64,000 nt of DNA from Siccirubricoccus phaeus (GTDB lineage Bacteria > Pseudomonadota > Alphaproteobacteria > Acetobacterales > Acetobacteraceae). The stretch's first letter is position 1. Every line of letters begins with the position of its first letter. The notes under the pieces were generated by a model that was not told the origin of the DNA, searched no databases, and worked only from the letters and a program-made list of their open reading frames with translations. Below, piece by piece: positions 9,819 to 18,783 of the stretch. The translations under genes were made by a program, and so were the position numbers. The DNA is taken from positions 1 to 64,000 of the forward strand of contig NZ_SRXO01000002.1 in NCBI RefSeq assembly GCF_008360935.1. The letters run 5' to 3'.

Positions 9819-11843
9819 ATGGAAGGCAATGCCAAAGAGGCAAAGGCTAAGGTGGGCGAGAAGCCGCCTCAGGCCGTTGGGCATCGCAATGCCAGCTTGG
9901 CACCCGATGGCCCCAAAGCCCCCATTGGTGCTCTAGATCTTATTAGTGACGAGTTCGCCGTATGTGGTTGGGCGTGGAACGAAGCTAAGCCGACGCAACC
10001 GGCCAGTGTGAACATTCACATCGACGGTGAGCATTTGGTGTCGCTTAACCCGCAGGAATTTCGTGCTGATCTGGTAGCTGCAGGTATCAGTCACGGCTGC
10101 TTCGCCTTCCAGTGGCAGATTCCGCACTCTTATCATGACGGTAAGCAGCACGAGATTTGTGTTTTTCATGCCGATCACGACCGGGAGCTTCCTGGTTCAC
10201 CTATTAGCATAGAATTGCCAACACTTCGGCATTTAGCCGATGCGCAAGCTCTAAGTCCATTTGTCAATCCAGACTTAGCCCTTTGGCCGAATGGCCTGCA
10301 GGGGCCGCTCTCCTCGCCTGTTCAGGAGATTACGCCAGGCTTGGTAGTGGCTCTTGGTGAGAAAGCTGGTAATGCCAGCTTTATGGTCGCTGAAACTAGG
10401 CCGGTCGATTCGCGAAATTCATCTTACTACGGAGTACGTATAGAAGCTGAGCACCCCTCCACGCTCTGGATTCACCACCGTGTTGCACTGCGTAAATTTC
10501 AGCAGCTCCAAGCACTGACCGACTTCTCTCTCGAGGTGGCACTCGGTGCGGCGGAGGAGGTGCTGATGCAGCGCCCGTGCGAGATTTGGCTCACCCGCCA
10601 AACCAATGAGGGGTTCGAAAAACTTCGGCGCCTTTCCCGAGGGCGGATTTTCCGCCGTCCAACGCTTTTAACTTACGCGGTTGCGTTAACGGACAAAGAA
10701 CAAAAGCTGGCCGCAGCCCGGGTCCTCCATATCGGACTGCTGGTCGAGCGATGCCGCTCCGTGCGCTTCTTTCCGGCGCAAATCATCCGACCTTATGAAC
10801 CGCCATCGGAAGGTTTCGCCTCTTTCGAAGACGTTCGTCTAGCTGAGGCGTTTGAGAAGTGCAGTGAGCTTGCGCGGGCCAATAGCAAAGCCGAGCTATT
10901 TAATTCCCTGTTACCCCCATTGCGCCAGACTACGGCTGATGATGCTAAAGAGAAAGCCACGTTTGCATCTTCCCTTTGCCTGTCAAGTCAATACCCCTTC
11001 ACACAGATCGTTGTGCCGGCGTATAATGGCGACTCGGTCGTTGTCGAATGTTTAAAATCCATTCAGCGAGAAACCACGACTCCCTTCCAGGCGGTAATTA
11101 TAAACGACGGTAGTCGGAAACATACCCGGGAAATGTTGCGTACTTTTGTGGCTAGTGACCCCCGGTTTATCATTTTGGACCGCACCTTTAACAAGGGCTA
11201 TACAAAGTCCATCAATGAAGCTGTTAAGGCCACTTCCGCCGAATGGGTGGTCATCCTTAATAGCGATACGGTCGTCTCACATGGCTGGCTAGCGAAAATG
11301 CACGATGCCGCAATGTCTGATCCAGATGCTGGAATGGTCGGGCCGTTGTCAAATGCGGCAACTTGGCAATCTATTCCTAATGTCAAGGAACCAAATGGGA
11401 CCTGGTCCAAAAATGAATTTATTGAGCCAGATGATGTCCCTCGAGTGCAGAGCGTCCTCAGCGAAATTTCCGAACGCGGTTATCCTTCCTTACCACTCCT
11501 CAACGGGTTCTGTACGTTGATTCATCGCGAGGTTTTTCGACGCTGTGGTTTATACGATGAAGATGCCTTTCCTATTGGATATGGCGAAGAGACGGACCTT
11601 TGTCTAAGGGCGACGAAAGCCGGCTTTAAGCTGCTGTTGGCCGATGACTGCTTCGTCTATCACAGGAAAAGTGTGACTTTTGGCACGAAAGGCCGAAAGC
11701 CTCTTAGTCGAGCTGGGTCTATGGAGCTGATGAACAAGCATGTCGGCACCTCTACCGCGGCTTTGGAGCAGATCATGCAAGATAATCCAACGTTGACGCG
11801 TGTGAGATCGCAGCTCGCTGACCTCCGGACCCGGTTGCGCTAG
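9819..11843 (+). CDS. GT2-family glycosyltransferase with N-terminal accessory domain
   Basis: I start at 9819 (674 residues), where GAGG lies just upstream; the frame is open to 9792. Residues about 30-130 (ISDEFAVCGWAWNEAKP, DGEHLVSL) resemble an immunoglobulin-like domain often seen in front of cell-surface glycosyltransferases. The C-terminal GT-A domain has FTQIVVPAYNGDSVVVECL, INDGS, ILNSDTVV (the DxD-type site), and YGEETDLCLRATKAGF. It would transfer an activated sugar to a surface polysaccharide at the cytoplasmic face. It ends 1 bp before the next glycosyltransferase. Base composition is clearly lower in GC than the surrounding chromosome. Confidence 0.88.
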   Translation: MEGNAKEAKAKVGEKPPQAVGHRNASLAPDGPKAPIGALDLISDEFAVCGWAWNEAKPTQPASVNIHIDGEHLVSLNPQEFRADLVAAGISHGCFAFQWQIPHSYHDGKQHEICVFHADHDRELPGSPISIELPTLRHLADAQALSPFVNPDLALWPNGLQGPLSSPVQEITPGLVVALGEKAGNASFMVAETRPVDSRNSSYYGVRIEAEHPSTLWIHHRVALRKFQQLQALTDFSLEVALGAAEEVLMQRPCEIWLTRQTNEGFEKLRRLSRGRIFRRPTLLTYAVALTDKEQKLAAARVLHIGLLVERCRSVRFFPAQIIRPYEPPSEGFASFEDVRLAEAFEKCSELARANSKAELFNSLLPPLRQTTADDAKEKATFASSLCLSSQYPFTQIVVPAYNGDSVVVECLKSIQRETTTPFQAVIINDGSRKHTREMLRTFVASDPRFIILDRTFNKGYTKSINEAVKATSAEWVVILNSDTVVSHGWLAKMHDAAMSDPDAGMVGPLSNAATWQSIPNVKEPNGTWSKNEFIEPDDVPRVQSVLSEISERGYPSLPLLNGFCTLIHREVFRRCGLYDEDAFPIGYGEETDLCLRATKAGFKLLLADDCFVYHRKSVTFGTKGRKPLSRAGSMELMNKHVGTSTAALEQIMQDNPTLTRVRSQLADLRTRLR

Positions 11844-11844
11844 G

Positions 11845-12906
11845 ATGGCACGCATTGCGTTCATTCTCCCCGTATCCGGGGGCGGCGGTGGTGCGCACTC
11901 AGTTGTGCAGGAAGTCACAGCCATGCGCGCTCTTGGAGTCGATGCCACTATTTTAGTTAATGAGAAAAATATAGGATCTTTCAAAAAAAACTACAGCCGC
12001 TTCGGCTGGGTGGCGACCGATGTCGGCGTGTTTACGGGTCCGAAGGATCTGGGGGAGACGCTTACTAACTTCGACATGGTGGTTGCGACAACTAATACGT
12101 CTGTACATTCGATCGCGGAAGCGTTTGCTATCGCTAAGAATCCTATTCGTGCCGGCTACTATGTTCAGGATTACGAGCCTCTATTTTATGAGGTAAACTC
12201 TCAACACTGGAATATTGCAGTATCATCTTTTAATATTCTGAAAGATTGCACTTACTTTGCTAAGACCCGCTGGTTGCGAGACATCGTTTACGCAGTGCAT
12301 ATGCATTCCGTCTCTGTGGTGGTGCCGAGCATTGACTTTGGCATATACCATCCCACTCGGCGGTCTCCCGGGGATAAGCGAGTGATCTCGGCCATGGTGC
12401 GACCTTTTACACCTCGTCGGGCTCCGCATCGTACGATGCGCATCCTTGCTAGAATCAAAGCCAAGTATGGCGACCAGGTCGAGATACGTACTTTTGGTGG
12501 CGACCTACCCGATCTTCATGTTTTCAAAGTGCCGGTTTATAACGGTATTGAGGTAATGGGTTCGCTGCTACAAACAGAGGTAGCTTCGCTGCTTCAGCAG
12601 ACGGATTTCTTTCTCGATCTTTCTGATTATCAGGCTTTTGGCCGCACAGCAGCGGAGGCCATGGCATGTGGCGCCATTTCCCTCGCTCCAGTTGTTGGTG
12701 GAGCTTCCGATTTCATTGAAGATGGTCGGAATTCTTTTCTTGTCGACACTCGAGATGAAGCCGAGATTTTCACTGTTGTCGAGCGGATGCTCTCAATGAG
12801 TGGCGAGGAGATCCGGTTAATGCGACTTGCGGCAATCGAGTCCGTTATGGGATTTACGCCGATCGCGGCGGCGCTTTCCGAACTTCGCGCTTTCGGCTTT
12901 GCATAA
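11845..12906 (+). CDS. GT4-type glycosyltransferase
   Basis: This 353-residue GT-B protein has the N-terminal PVSGGGGGAHSVVQEVTAMR Gly-rich loop. Its C-terminal nucleotide-sugar region is QQTDFFLDLSDYQAFGRTAAEAMACGAISLAPVVGG, which contains the E-x7-E-type motif of GT4 enzymes. It starts 1 bp after the preceding gene, so the two are co-transcribed and probably work on the same surface glycan. Codon use is lower in GC, as in its neighbour, and contrasts with the next gene. The donor sugar cannot be told. Confidence 0.85.
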   Translation: MARIAFILPVSGGGGGAHSVVQEVTAMRALGVDATILVNEKNIGSFKKNYSRFGWVATDVGVFTGPKDLGETLTNFDMVVATTNTSVHSIAEAFAIAKNPIRAGYYVQDYEPLFYEVNSQHWNIAVSSFNILKDCTYFAKTRWLRDIVYAVHMHSVSVVVPSIDFGIYHPTRRSPGDKRVISAMVRPFTPRRAPHRTMRILARIKAKYGDQVEIRTFGGDLPDLHVFKVPVYNGIEVMGSLLQTEVASLLQQTDFFLDLSDYQAFGRTAAEAMACGAISLAPVVGGASDFIEDGRNSFLVDTRDEAEIFTVVERMLSMSGEEIRLMRLAAIESVMGFTPIAAALSELRAFGFA

Positions 12907-12917
12907 GGATTACGTAG

Positions 12918-14231
12918 ATGCGAGTGGCGATGGTTGGCGCGGGTTATGTCGGTCTGGTCTCCGGCGCATGTTTCGCCGAGTTCGGGACCGACGTCTGCAT
13001 CGTGGACACCGATGCTGGTAAGATCGACGCCCTGCGCGCCGGCCGCATCCCCATCTACGAGCCGGGGCTCGACAAGCTGGTGGAGGAGAATGCGCGGGAT
13101 GGCCGCCTGACCTTCACCACCGAGCTGGAGCAGGCGGTGCGGGGGGCGGATGCCGTCTTCCTCGCCGTCGGCACGCCGACGCGGCGCGGCGACGGCCATG
13201 CCGATCTCACCTATGTTTATGCCGCCGCCGAGCAGGTGGCGAAGGCCGCCTCCGGCCCGCTGGTGCTGGTGACGAAATCCACCGTGCCGGTCGGCACCGG
13301 GCAGGAAGTGCTGCGGATCGTCCGTCGCGCACGGCCGGACCTCGCCATCAGCGTCGCCTCCAACCCGGAATTCCTCCGCGAGGGCAGCGCTATTGGCGAT
13401 TTCATGCGGCCGGACCGGGTGGTGATCGGAGTGGAGGAGGGGCCGTCCGGCGAGCGCGCGGCGGCGGTGCTGCGCCGGCTCTACCGCCCGCTTAACCTCA
13501 TCGAGGTGCCGATCTTGACAACAAGGCTGGAGACGGCGGAGCTGATCAAATACGCCGCCAATGCCTTCCTCGCCACGAAGATCACCTTTATCAACGAGAT
13601 CGCCAATCTCTGCGAGAGGGTCGGCGCCGATGTGCATGACGTGGCACGCGGCATGGGGCTGGATGGCCGGATCGGACGGAAATTCCTGCATGCCGGGCCG
13701 GGCTATGGCGGCAGCTGTTTCCCGAAGGACACACTGGCGCTGGCCCGCACCGCGCAGGATTACGGCGCGCCGGTGCGGCTGGTGGAAACCACCATTGCGG
13801 TGAACGAGGCGCGCAAGGCGGAGATGGCGGAACGCGTCATCGCCGCTTGCGGCGGCAGCGTTGCCGGCAAAGCCGTTGCCGTGCTCGGCCTGACCTTCAA
13901 GCCGGAAACCGACGACATGCGGGATGCGCCCTCCCTAGTCGTTGTGCCGCGGCTGGTGGAGGCCGGCGCCACGGTGCGCGCCTTTGACCCGCAGCCGGCC
14001 CATGCCAGGCGGGTGCTGTCCGGCGCCGTCGGCTTCTGCGACTCCGCGCTGGAGGCCGCGAAGGGCGCCCATGCGCTGGTGCTGCTGACCGAATGGAACG
14101 AGTTTCGCGCCCTTTCGCCGGAAAAGCTGAAGGCGACGATGGCAGGGAATGTCCTGCTCGACCTGCGCAATGTCTATGACCCGGAGACAATGCGAGAAGC
14201 GGGGTTTCACTACATTTCGGTTGGCCGCTGA
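12918..14231 (+). CDS. ugd: UDP-glucose 6-dehydrogenase
   Basis: This 437-residue enzyme oxidises UDP-glucose to UDP-glucuronate with two NAD. The N-terminal Rossmann motif is GAGYVGLVSGACFAEFG. The catalytic loop GPGYGGSCFPKD places the nucleophile at Cys267, and GLTFKPETDDMRDAPS marks the C-terminal domain. Length matches the family. It begins 11 bp after the GT4 gene, but its third-position GC is much higher, so it was probably acquired separately or belongs to the host's own gene pool. It is followed by a truncated UDP-glucuronate decarboxylase, the usual next step towards UDP-xylose. Confidence 0.95.
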   Translation: MRVAMVGAGYVGLVSGACFAEFGTDVCIVDTDAGKIDALRAGRIPIYEPGLDKLVEENARDGRLTFTTELEQAVRGADAVFLAVGTPTRRGDGHADLTYVYAAAEQVAKAASGPLVLVTKSTVPVGTGQEVLRIVRRARPDLAISVASNPEFLREGSAIGDFMRPDRVVIGVEEGPSGERAAAVLRRLYRPLNLIEVPILTTRLETAELIKYAANAFLATKITFINEIANLCERVGADVHDVARGMGLDGRIGRKFLHAGPGYGGSCFPKDTLALARTAQDYGAPVRLVETTIAVNEARKAEMAERVIAACGGSVAGKAVAVLGLTFKPETDDMRDAPSLVVVPRLVEAGATVRAFDPQPAHARRVLSGAVGFCDSALEAAKGAHALVLLTEWNEFRALSPEKLKATMAGNVLLDLRNVYDPETMREAGFHYISVGR

Positions 14232-14268
14232 AATTGAACCATTAGATTAAGATTAATCGGAGGCGACT

Positions 14269-14346
14269 GTGCCATATCACATTAACGAAGACTACACGCT
14301 TAAGCGCGTGTTGGTCACCGGTGGCGCTACCTTTCTAGTGCATTGA
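14269..14346 (+). pseudogene. 5' stub of a UDP-glucuronate decarboxylase-like gene
   Basis: A GTG start with GGAGG 5 bases upstream opens PYHINEDYTLKRVLVTGGA, the beginning of an NAD-dependent sugar-nucleotide epimerase/decarboxylase of the UDP-xylose synthase type. After the nucleotide-binding motif the sequence becomes unrelated and hits a stop within 7 codons. IS-type sequence follows. The gene has been cut by insertion or deletion, and its remainder is not in the window. Confidence 0.75.
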
Positions 14347-14561
14347 CCCAGACGGAAGGTGCAGCCCCGATGGGAAGATGTCGCCCAGTGAAGGGCCTCT
14401 CGCTGCTGGCACCTGAATCTTCTGAATGCGTCTGAGCACTAGGGCCACATCTGTGTGCCAGACTCCTAGTGGACAAGATCTGACGTAAGAGACCGGGAGG
14501 GGATTCCCCAAGGCGGGTTGGATCTGATTCAAGCTGTCTGTCTGCGAGGAGGCCGACGGCC

Positions 14562-14733
14562 ATGTCCAAGGCGCTGTCGGTCGACCTTTGGGAGCGGGTG
14601 GTCGCGGTGGGAGGGTCCTGCCGTGCGGCGGCGACATGGTTCGGGGTGAGCGTGTCGAGCGCGATCCGTTGGTACGCTATGGCGCGGGAGACGGGATCGG
14701 CCGCACCCGGCCCGCTCGGAGGCGACCGGCGAA
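14562..14733 (+). pseudogene. IS630-family transposase, N-terminal fragment
   Basis: MSKALSVDLWERVVAVGGS and then CRAAATWFGVSVSSAIRWYA, PGPLGGDRR form the helix-turn-helix N-terminus of an IS630-family transposase. A few codons appear missing before CRAAA, and the DDE domain is absent. The DDE end of an IS630 transposase appears on the opposite strand at 21,794-21,952. Confidence 0.8.
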
Positions 14734-14776
14734 TCAACCCGCACCACTTCATCCCGGGACCAAACACCTATAGGAC

Positions 14777-14851
14777 TTCCGCCGTATCGCCACCCGCTAC
14801 GACAAGTTGGCCGCCAACTTCCTCGCCGCAGCCGGCTGCTGCTGGTTATGA
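14777..14851 (+). pseudogene. C-terminal scrap of an IS5-type transposase
   Basis: FRRIATRYDKLAANFLAA, then a stop shortly after, is the characteristic C-terminal end of an IS5-family transposase. It is fused directly to the IS630 fragment without the rest of either gene, so this is a recombined junction between two IS remnants. Confidence 0.7.
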
Positions 14852-14860
14852 GTCCAGAAA

Positions 14861-15202
14861 CTAACTCTGTCTGAGATTTTGTTGCCATTCTTGAATAGCC
14901 AACATCAGCGCTTTTAGCCGCACGCCCCGGTCTTGCAGTTCGGCGCGTTCTTCGGGGGTCATGTGCAGATCCCGCCAATGATCATCACGGTAGCCGATTA
15001 CTTCCTGCAGCACAGTCCAGCCATGGCGCGAGGCGGCGGCGATGCCGATAGCAGCTGCCATTCCGGCCGGCAGATATGCGGCGGCGATTACGGACTGCGC
15101 CACCGGATCATCGGTATCGTCAAGAAATTGTATCGAATCTAGGATGGCGTCGCTAAAGCGGGCCCTGATAAGGGCCTGCTGAGTGCTGGTTATGCGGATC
15201 AT
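14861..15202 (-). CDS. Hypothetical protein between IS remnants
   Basis: The open frame extends to 15,391. The ATG at 15,202 (MIRITSTQQALIRARFSD) gives a compact 113-residue protein with a hydrophobic middle (VIAAAYLPAGMAAAIGIAA) and an acidic/basic helix at the end. No clear ribosome site is visible, and no family is recognised. It lies between transposase scraps, so it could be a passenger gene or a fragment. Confidence 0.45.
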   Translation of the reverse strand: MIRITSTQQALIRARFSDAILDSIQFLDDTDDPVAQSVIAAAYLPAGMAAAIGIAAASRHGWTVLQEVIGYRDDHWRDLHMTPEERAELQDRGVRLKALMLAIQEWQQNLRQS

Positions 15203-15361
15203 CTTAGAGGCTGTCTCTGAACGCTGCGGGAATGCGGATTGGATGGTCGCGGCGGGTGTGGTTCCAAGGGGTTGTTGAGACCGAGTTGGATGTTCTGCCC
15301 GATGTGGACCGCGACCACCCGCGTCTAGCATAGGCGCGACGGCCTGCGCTTTCCCAGTGGC

Positions 15362-15987
15362 CTGGTCGATGCGGAATGGGCGGTGCTGCAACCGCTACTG
15401 CCCGCCCCATCGCCGGCGGGGCGGCTGCCGAGTTGGCCGATGCGCGAGGTGGTCAACGCGATCTTCTAAGCCCTGCAAGGCGGCACTTCTGGCGGATGCT
15501 GCCGGACTGCTTTCTGCCGCACCAGACCGTCTACGGCTGGTTTGCTGCCTCTCGCGACGCGCGCGTTTGGGAGGCGCTGAACCACCACCTGATCCTGCTC
15601 AACCGCGAGCGCGCCAGACGCAGGCCAGCCCCTCGGCGGCGGTGATCGAGAGCCAGAGTGTCATGAGCAGCGAGGCCGGTGACCGCGGGGCTACGACGCT
15701 GGCAAGGAGGTTCAAGGTCGCAAGCGGCACGCCATGGTGGACACTGATGGCCGCTCGCTGGTCCTGCAGTGCCATGCGGCCTCCCTCCAGGGACCGGGAC
15801 ACGACCTCCCGCTGCTGCGGGCGTCCCGGTGGCGCTTCCCCTTCATCCTGCGCGCCTTCGCCGATGTGGCCTACGCCGCAGAGCGCGTCGCTGAGGCGAT
15901 CTGCATCGCTATCGAAATCGTCAGGGAGCTGAAGAATCCAGTCGACTTTGCTGTCCATCCGCGCCGTTGGGAGGCATGGTCACGTTA
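15362..15987 (+). pseudogene. IS5-family transposase, degenerate
   Basis: The reading starts as LVDAEWAVLQPLLPAP and MREVVNAIF, followed by an in-frame stop. It continues in other frames through LPDCFLPHQTVYGW, AVIESQSV, DTDGRSLVLQCHAASLQ and VDFAVHPRRWE. All blocks of an IS5-type DDE transposase are present in order up to about the last 40 residues. Several frameshifts and the missing C-terminus mean it is dead. It is related to the remnant at 7,791-8,281 but more decayed. Confidence 0.85.
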
Positions 15988-16033
15988 GGCGGCGAGTTGG
16001 CGAGCCTGCGGGCACGATGGAGTTCGTGACAGC

Positions 16034-16735
16034 TTACGCCGCCAAGTGGGCGCAGGTCTCCCGCCGCCAAATGCGGAACACCTTGTCGCGCGTCCTTCGA
16101 TGCGGACCACCCATCATTAGATGCCGCAGCGGACGGAAATGGCCATAGATGAAGGCATGGGCCGACAGCAAGCGCTGCGCCTGCTCCGCCGATTTGACGC
16201 CCTGCTTCTGCCGCTCACGCCGGCGCGTCGGCCGGTGCGAGTTCTCGGCCCTATTTGTTCGGGTAGCGGCTGGCCGATGCTTCACCCGCGGCAACTCCTC
16301 GCGCCTTGCCACGCCGTAGCTGCGCAGGCCGTCGGTGACGAGGCGCTTCGGCTTATACCGCACTCCATGCAGCAGCCGCTTGAAGAAGCGCTTGGCCGCG
16401 CTGCATTCCGGCAATCCTGGTATCGAGCACGACGCCATGATGGTCGACGGCGCGCCAGAGGTAGTGCAGCCTGCCGGCGATCCGGAGGAAGACCTCGTCG
16501 AGGTGCCAGGTGTCGCCCGGCCGCGGCCGTCGCCGGCGTAGCTTCGAGACGAGGTCCTGGCCGAACACCAGGCACCAGCGGCGGATGGTCCCGTGCGCGA
16601 CCATGATCCCCGCTTGGCCAGGATCAGTTCGACATCGCGCAGGCTCAGGCTGAAGACGTGATAGAGCCAGACGGCATGGTGGATGATCTCGGCAGGGAAG
16701 CGGTAGCCGCGATAGGTCGTGCGCTCAGGCTTCAT
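16034..16735 (-). pseudogene. IS6-family transposase, frameshifted
   Basis: The N-terminus YRGYRFPAEIIHHAVWLYHV and FSLSLRDVELILA is typical of IS6/IS26-type transposases. The central DDE part (DTWHLDEVFLRIAGRLHYLW, VDHHGVVLD) lies in another frame at about 16,353-16,604. The C-terminus returns to the first frame with KRLVTDGLRSYGVA and NRAENSHRPTRRRER. Two frameshifts disable it. Confidence 0.88.
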
Positions 16736-16797
16736 GCTGCCAGCTTCGCCTGGGCGTCTCGTTCAGGCCATGGGCAATGAACGTGACAATGCCGAGC

Positions 16798-18783
16798 CTA
16801 GTCAAACCGCAACTGAAGGGTTCGAGAACCTTCACCAATTTCGACCATGCTGCTACCGAGCTCTTGCCGAACAAAGGGGCTGCTAAGTACCCAGCCGGCA
16901 GGCGCCTCGATGGGCTTGTTGTCCACCTCCGGCCGCCGGTCGCTGTCTCGGAAGAAGCGGAGGCGGCCGGCGCCTCCCAGGCCCTGGAAGCTCACCTCCC
17001 CGGCGTCTGCCCGCAGGGGCGCAGCGAGCACAGCCGCCTGGAATGCTTCAAAGCTTTCGTAATCCAAACGCGCTGAGGCCTGGATGATGACAGGCGATCG
17101 CTGGTCCAGTAGCCTGAAACTCGATTCAGTCGGATTGGCTACATAGCCGCCAAACACTGGGCGGGTGGCGACGTAGGCGCTGCCCTCGACAAAAATCCAG
17201 CCTTCTCGCTCGATCCGCCGCAACCGGGGGCCGACCCAGATTGCCATGTCGCCGGTGCCGCGGCTGAAGGGAGACGGGAGACGCTGCACGATTTGGGTCC
17301 CACGGCTCTGCGCTGCAAGCACAGCATTGTATGTGGAACGCCCTCCCTTAGGGGCGGGCGTCGCGTAGACACGAGCGTCGAGGCTGTCGCCCAGCACCAC
17401 GCCGTTCCAACGGTTCTGGCTACTGATAGCGGCCCACCGGTCGGCGGGGAGGCGCGGGACGATGCTCGCACCCATGACGTAGCCGGGGGCAGAGAACGTG
17501 TAGCGCGTGATGGCGGTTAGATCTGACGAGAGAGAATAGCGGGCGTCAGAAAACTTCGCGGCTGCAACGCCAAGGTTGCGCGTCCAAGCCGCGAAGCTGC
17601 CATATCTATGAGGGTTCCGAGCGATGTCCTCGACCACGCCCGGGAGTCGGTAAGGCGATGTAACCATTGGCAAGTAGGCCGGGTGCCACGCCTCGCGTGG
17701 GCATTCGCCTAGGCCTGTGTAGAGCCATGGTAGGTTATCGGTCGGTCTGCCGGCGAGCAGATGCCTAGGGTAGGCTCGTGCCTTGCTGCCGCCGTGTACA
17801 CCGCCAATTTGCTCTTCAGCCCAAATTGCCCACCAAAGCGTAATGAAATTTTCGCTTGACTCCCGTAGTGCCGGGTCAGTTGCGAAATCCATAAAGTTGT
17901 AAACAACGCTCAGGAAATATTTCGAATAGGTCGTCGAGAAGAACTCCACAGAAAGGCCGGACATGAAGCGTGATCGGAGGAAAGCTTTCAGGTAAGCGGT
18001 CCAGGCGGCCCTTTGTGCTGACGAGTGCGAGCCGTCGCTGTAAGGCTTGTTCCGAAACCGCTGGTCTTGTTCGAGCAGTTCTGCGGCGGCCCAGCAGGTG
18101 TGAACACGCTGCAGATCCAAATTCTCGCTTCCCCACGGGCGCAATACATTGACCGGATCGGCTTCACTGATCCGGCAGTTGCCTTGCGCCCAAGCGAAAA
18201 ACAGCCTCCGTATGTCTTCGTCTACCTGGCCTGAAAGCCGGTGCTCCACCAATGGCGTCTCACCGCCGAACAACCCGACAATCCGAAACAATAGGGTGGA
18301 CACTAGGAAGGAAAAGTCCACGGTTTCGGCGCCTGGCCTTGAACGGTACGCATCCTGTACGGGAGCACCATACGCGGCTGCAACCGCAAAGCCCGTGCGC
18401 TCGAGCGCAGTCCCCAGGAGACGGTTCGCTTCGTCCACGCGACCCGCTTCCTGGTGCAGGTTTAGGATTGCCAGCGCGAGGGCGATTTGGCCTGCGACAC
18501 AGCTTCCCCTAGCAGGTTGGTCCACCGGGCAATTTGGATTGGGGAATGGATACAGGACTTGATTCACCAAAATCTTCGTCCGCCGTCCAGCCAGGCCCTC
18601 CGATACGGGGTGCTGCTCCTCGGCTAACGCAAGTGAGGAGACGCACGAAACTAGAGCAGCGAATGAAACCGCAAGCGCCGCCGTCAGCTGCCTCCGCGGG
18701 CGTAGTGAGCACCGAAGCCTGCCTGCACGAACCAAATGGCCGACAAACTCTAGTATAGGCGCGCCAGGCATTCGGATCACCAT
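16798..18783 (-). CDS. Secreted protein, possible polysaccharide-active enzyme
   Basis: The product is about 661 residues with an N-terminal export signal: a basic stretch with twin Arg (SLRPRRQ), then hydrophobic LTAALAVSFAALVSCVSSLALA, likely cut before EEQ. The N-terminal half is helix-rich with repeated Trp/Tyr (VHTCWAAAELLEQDQRF, ENFITLWWAIWAEEQ), and the C-terminal half is beta-rich. That layout recalls heparinase or alginate-lyase type enzymes, but no catalytic motif is certain. Its ATG overlaps the stop of the upstream gene (TGATG), which implies coupled expression with the 818-residue protein. Role in trimming or exporting the surface glycan is inference. Confidence 0.7.
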   Translation of the reverse strand: MVIRMPGAPILEFVGHLVRAGRLRCSLRPRRQLTAALAVSFAALVSCVSSLALAEEQHPVSEGLAGRRTKILVNQVLYPFPNPNCPVDQPARGSCVAGQIALALAILNLHQEAGRVDEANRLLGTALERTGFAVAAAYGAPVQDAYRSRPGAETVDFSFLVSTLLFRIVGLFGGETPLVEHRLSGQVDEDIRRLFFAWAQGNCRISEADPVNVLRPWGSENLDLQRVHTCWAAAELLEQDQRFRNKPYSDGSHSSAQRAAWTAYLKAFLRSRFMSGLSVEFFSTTYSKYFLSVVYNFMDFATDPALRESSENFITLWWAIWAEEQIGGVHGGSKARAYPRHLLAGRPTDNLPWLYTGLGECPREAWHPAYLPMVTSPYRLPGVVEDIARNPHRYGSFAAWTRNLGVAAAKFSDARYSLSSDLTAITRYTFSAPGYVMGASIVPRLPADRWAAISSQNRWNGVVLGDSLDARVYATPAPKGGRSTYNAVLAAQSRGTQIVQRLPSPFSRGTGDMAIWVGPRLRRIEREGWIFVEGSAYVATRPVFGGYVANPTESSFRLLDQRSPVIIQASARLDYESFEAFQAAVLAAPLRADAGEVSFQGLGGAGRLRFFRDSDRRPEVDNKPIEAPAGWVLSSPFVRQELGSSMVEIGEGSRTLQLRFD

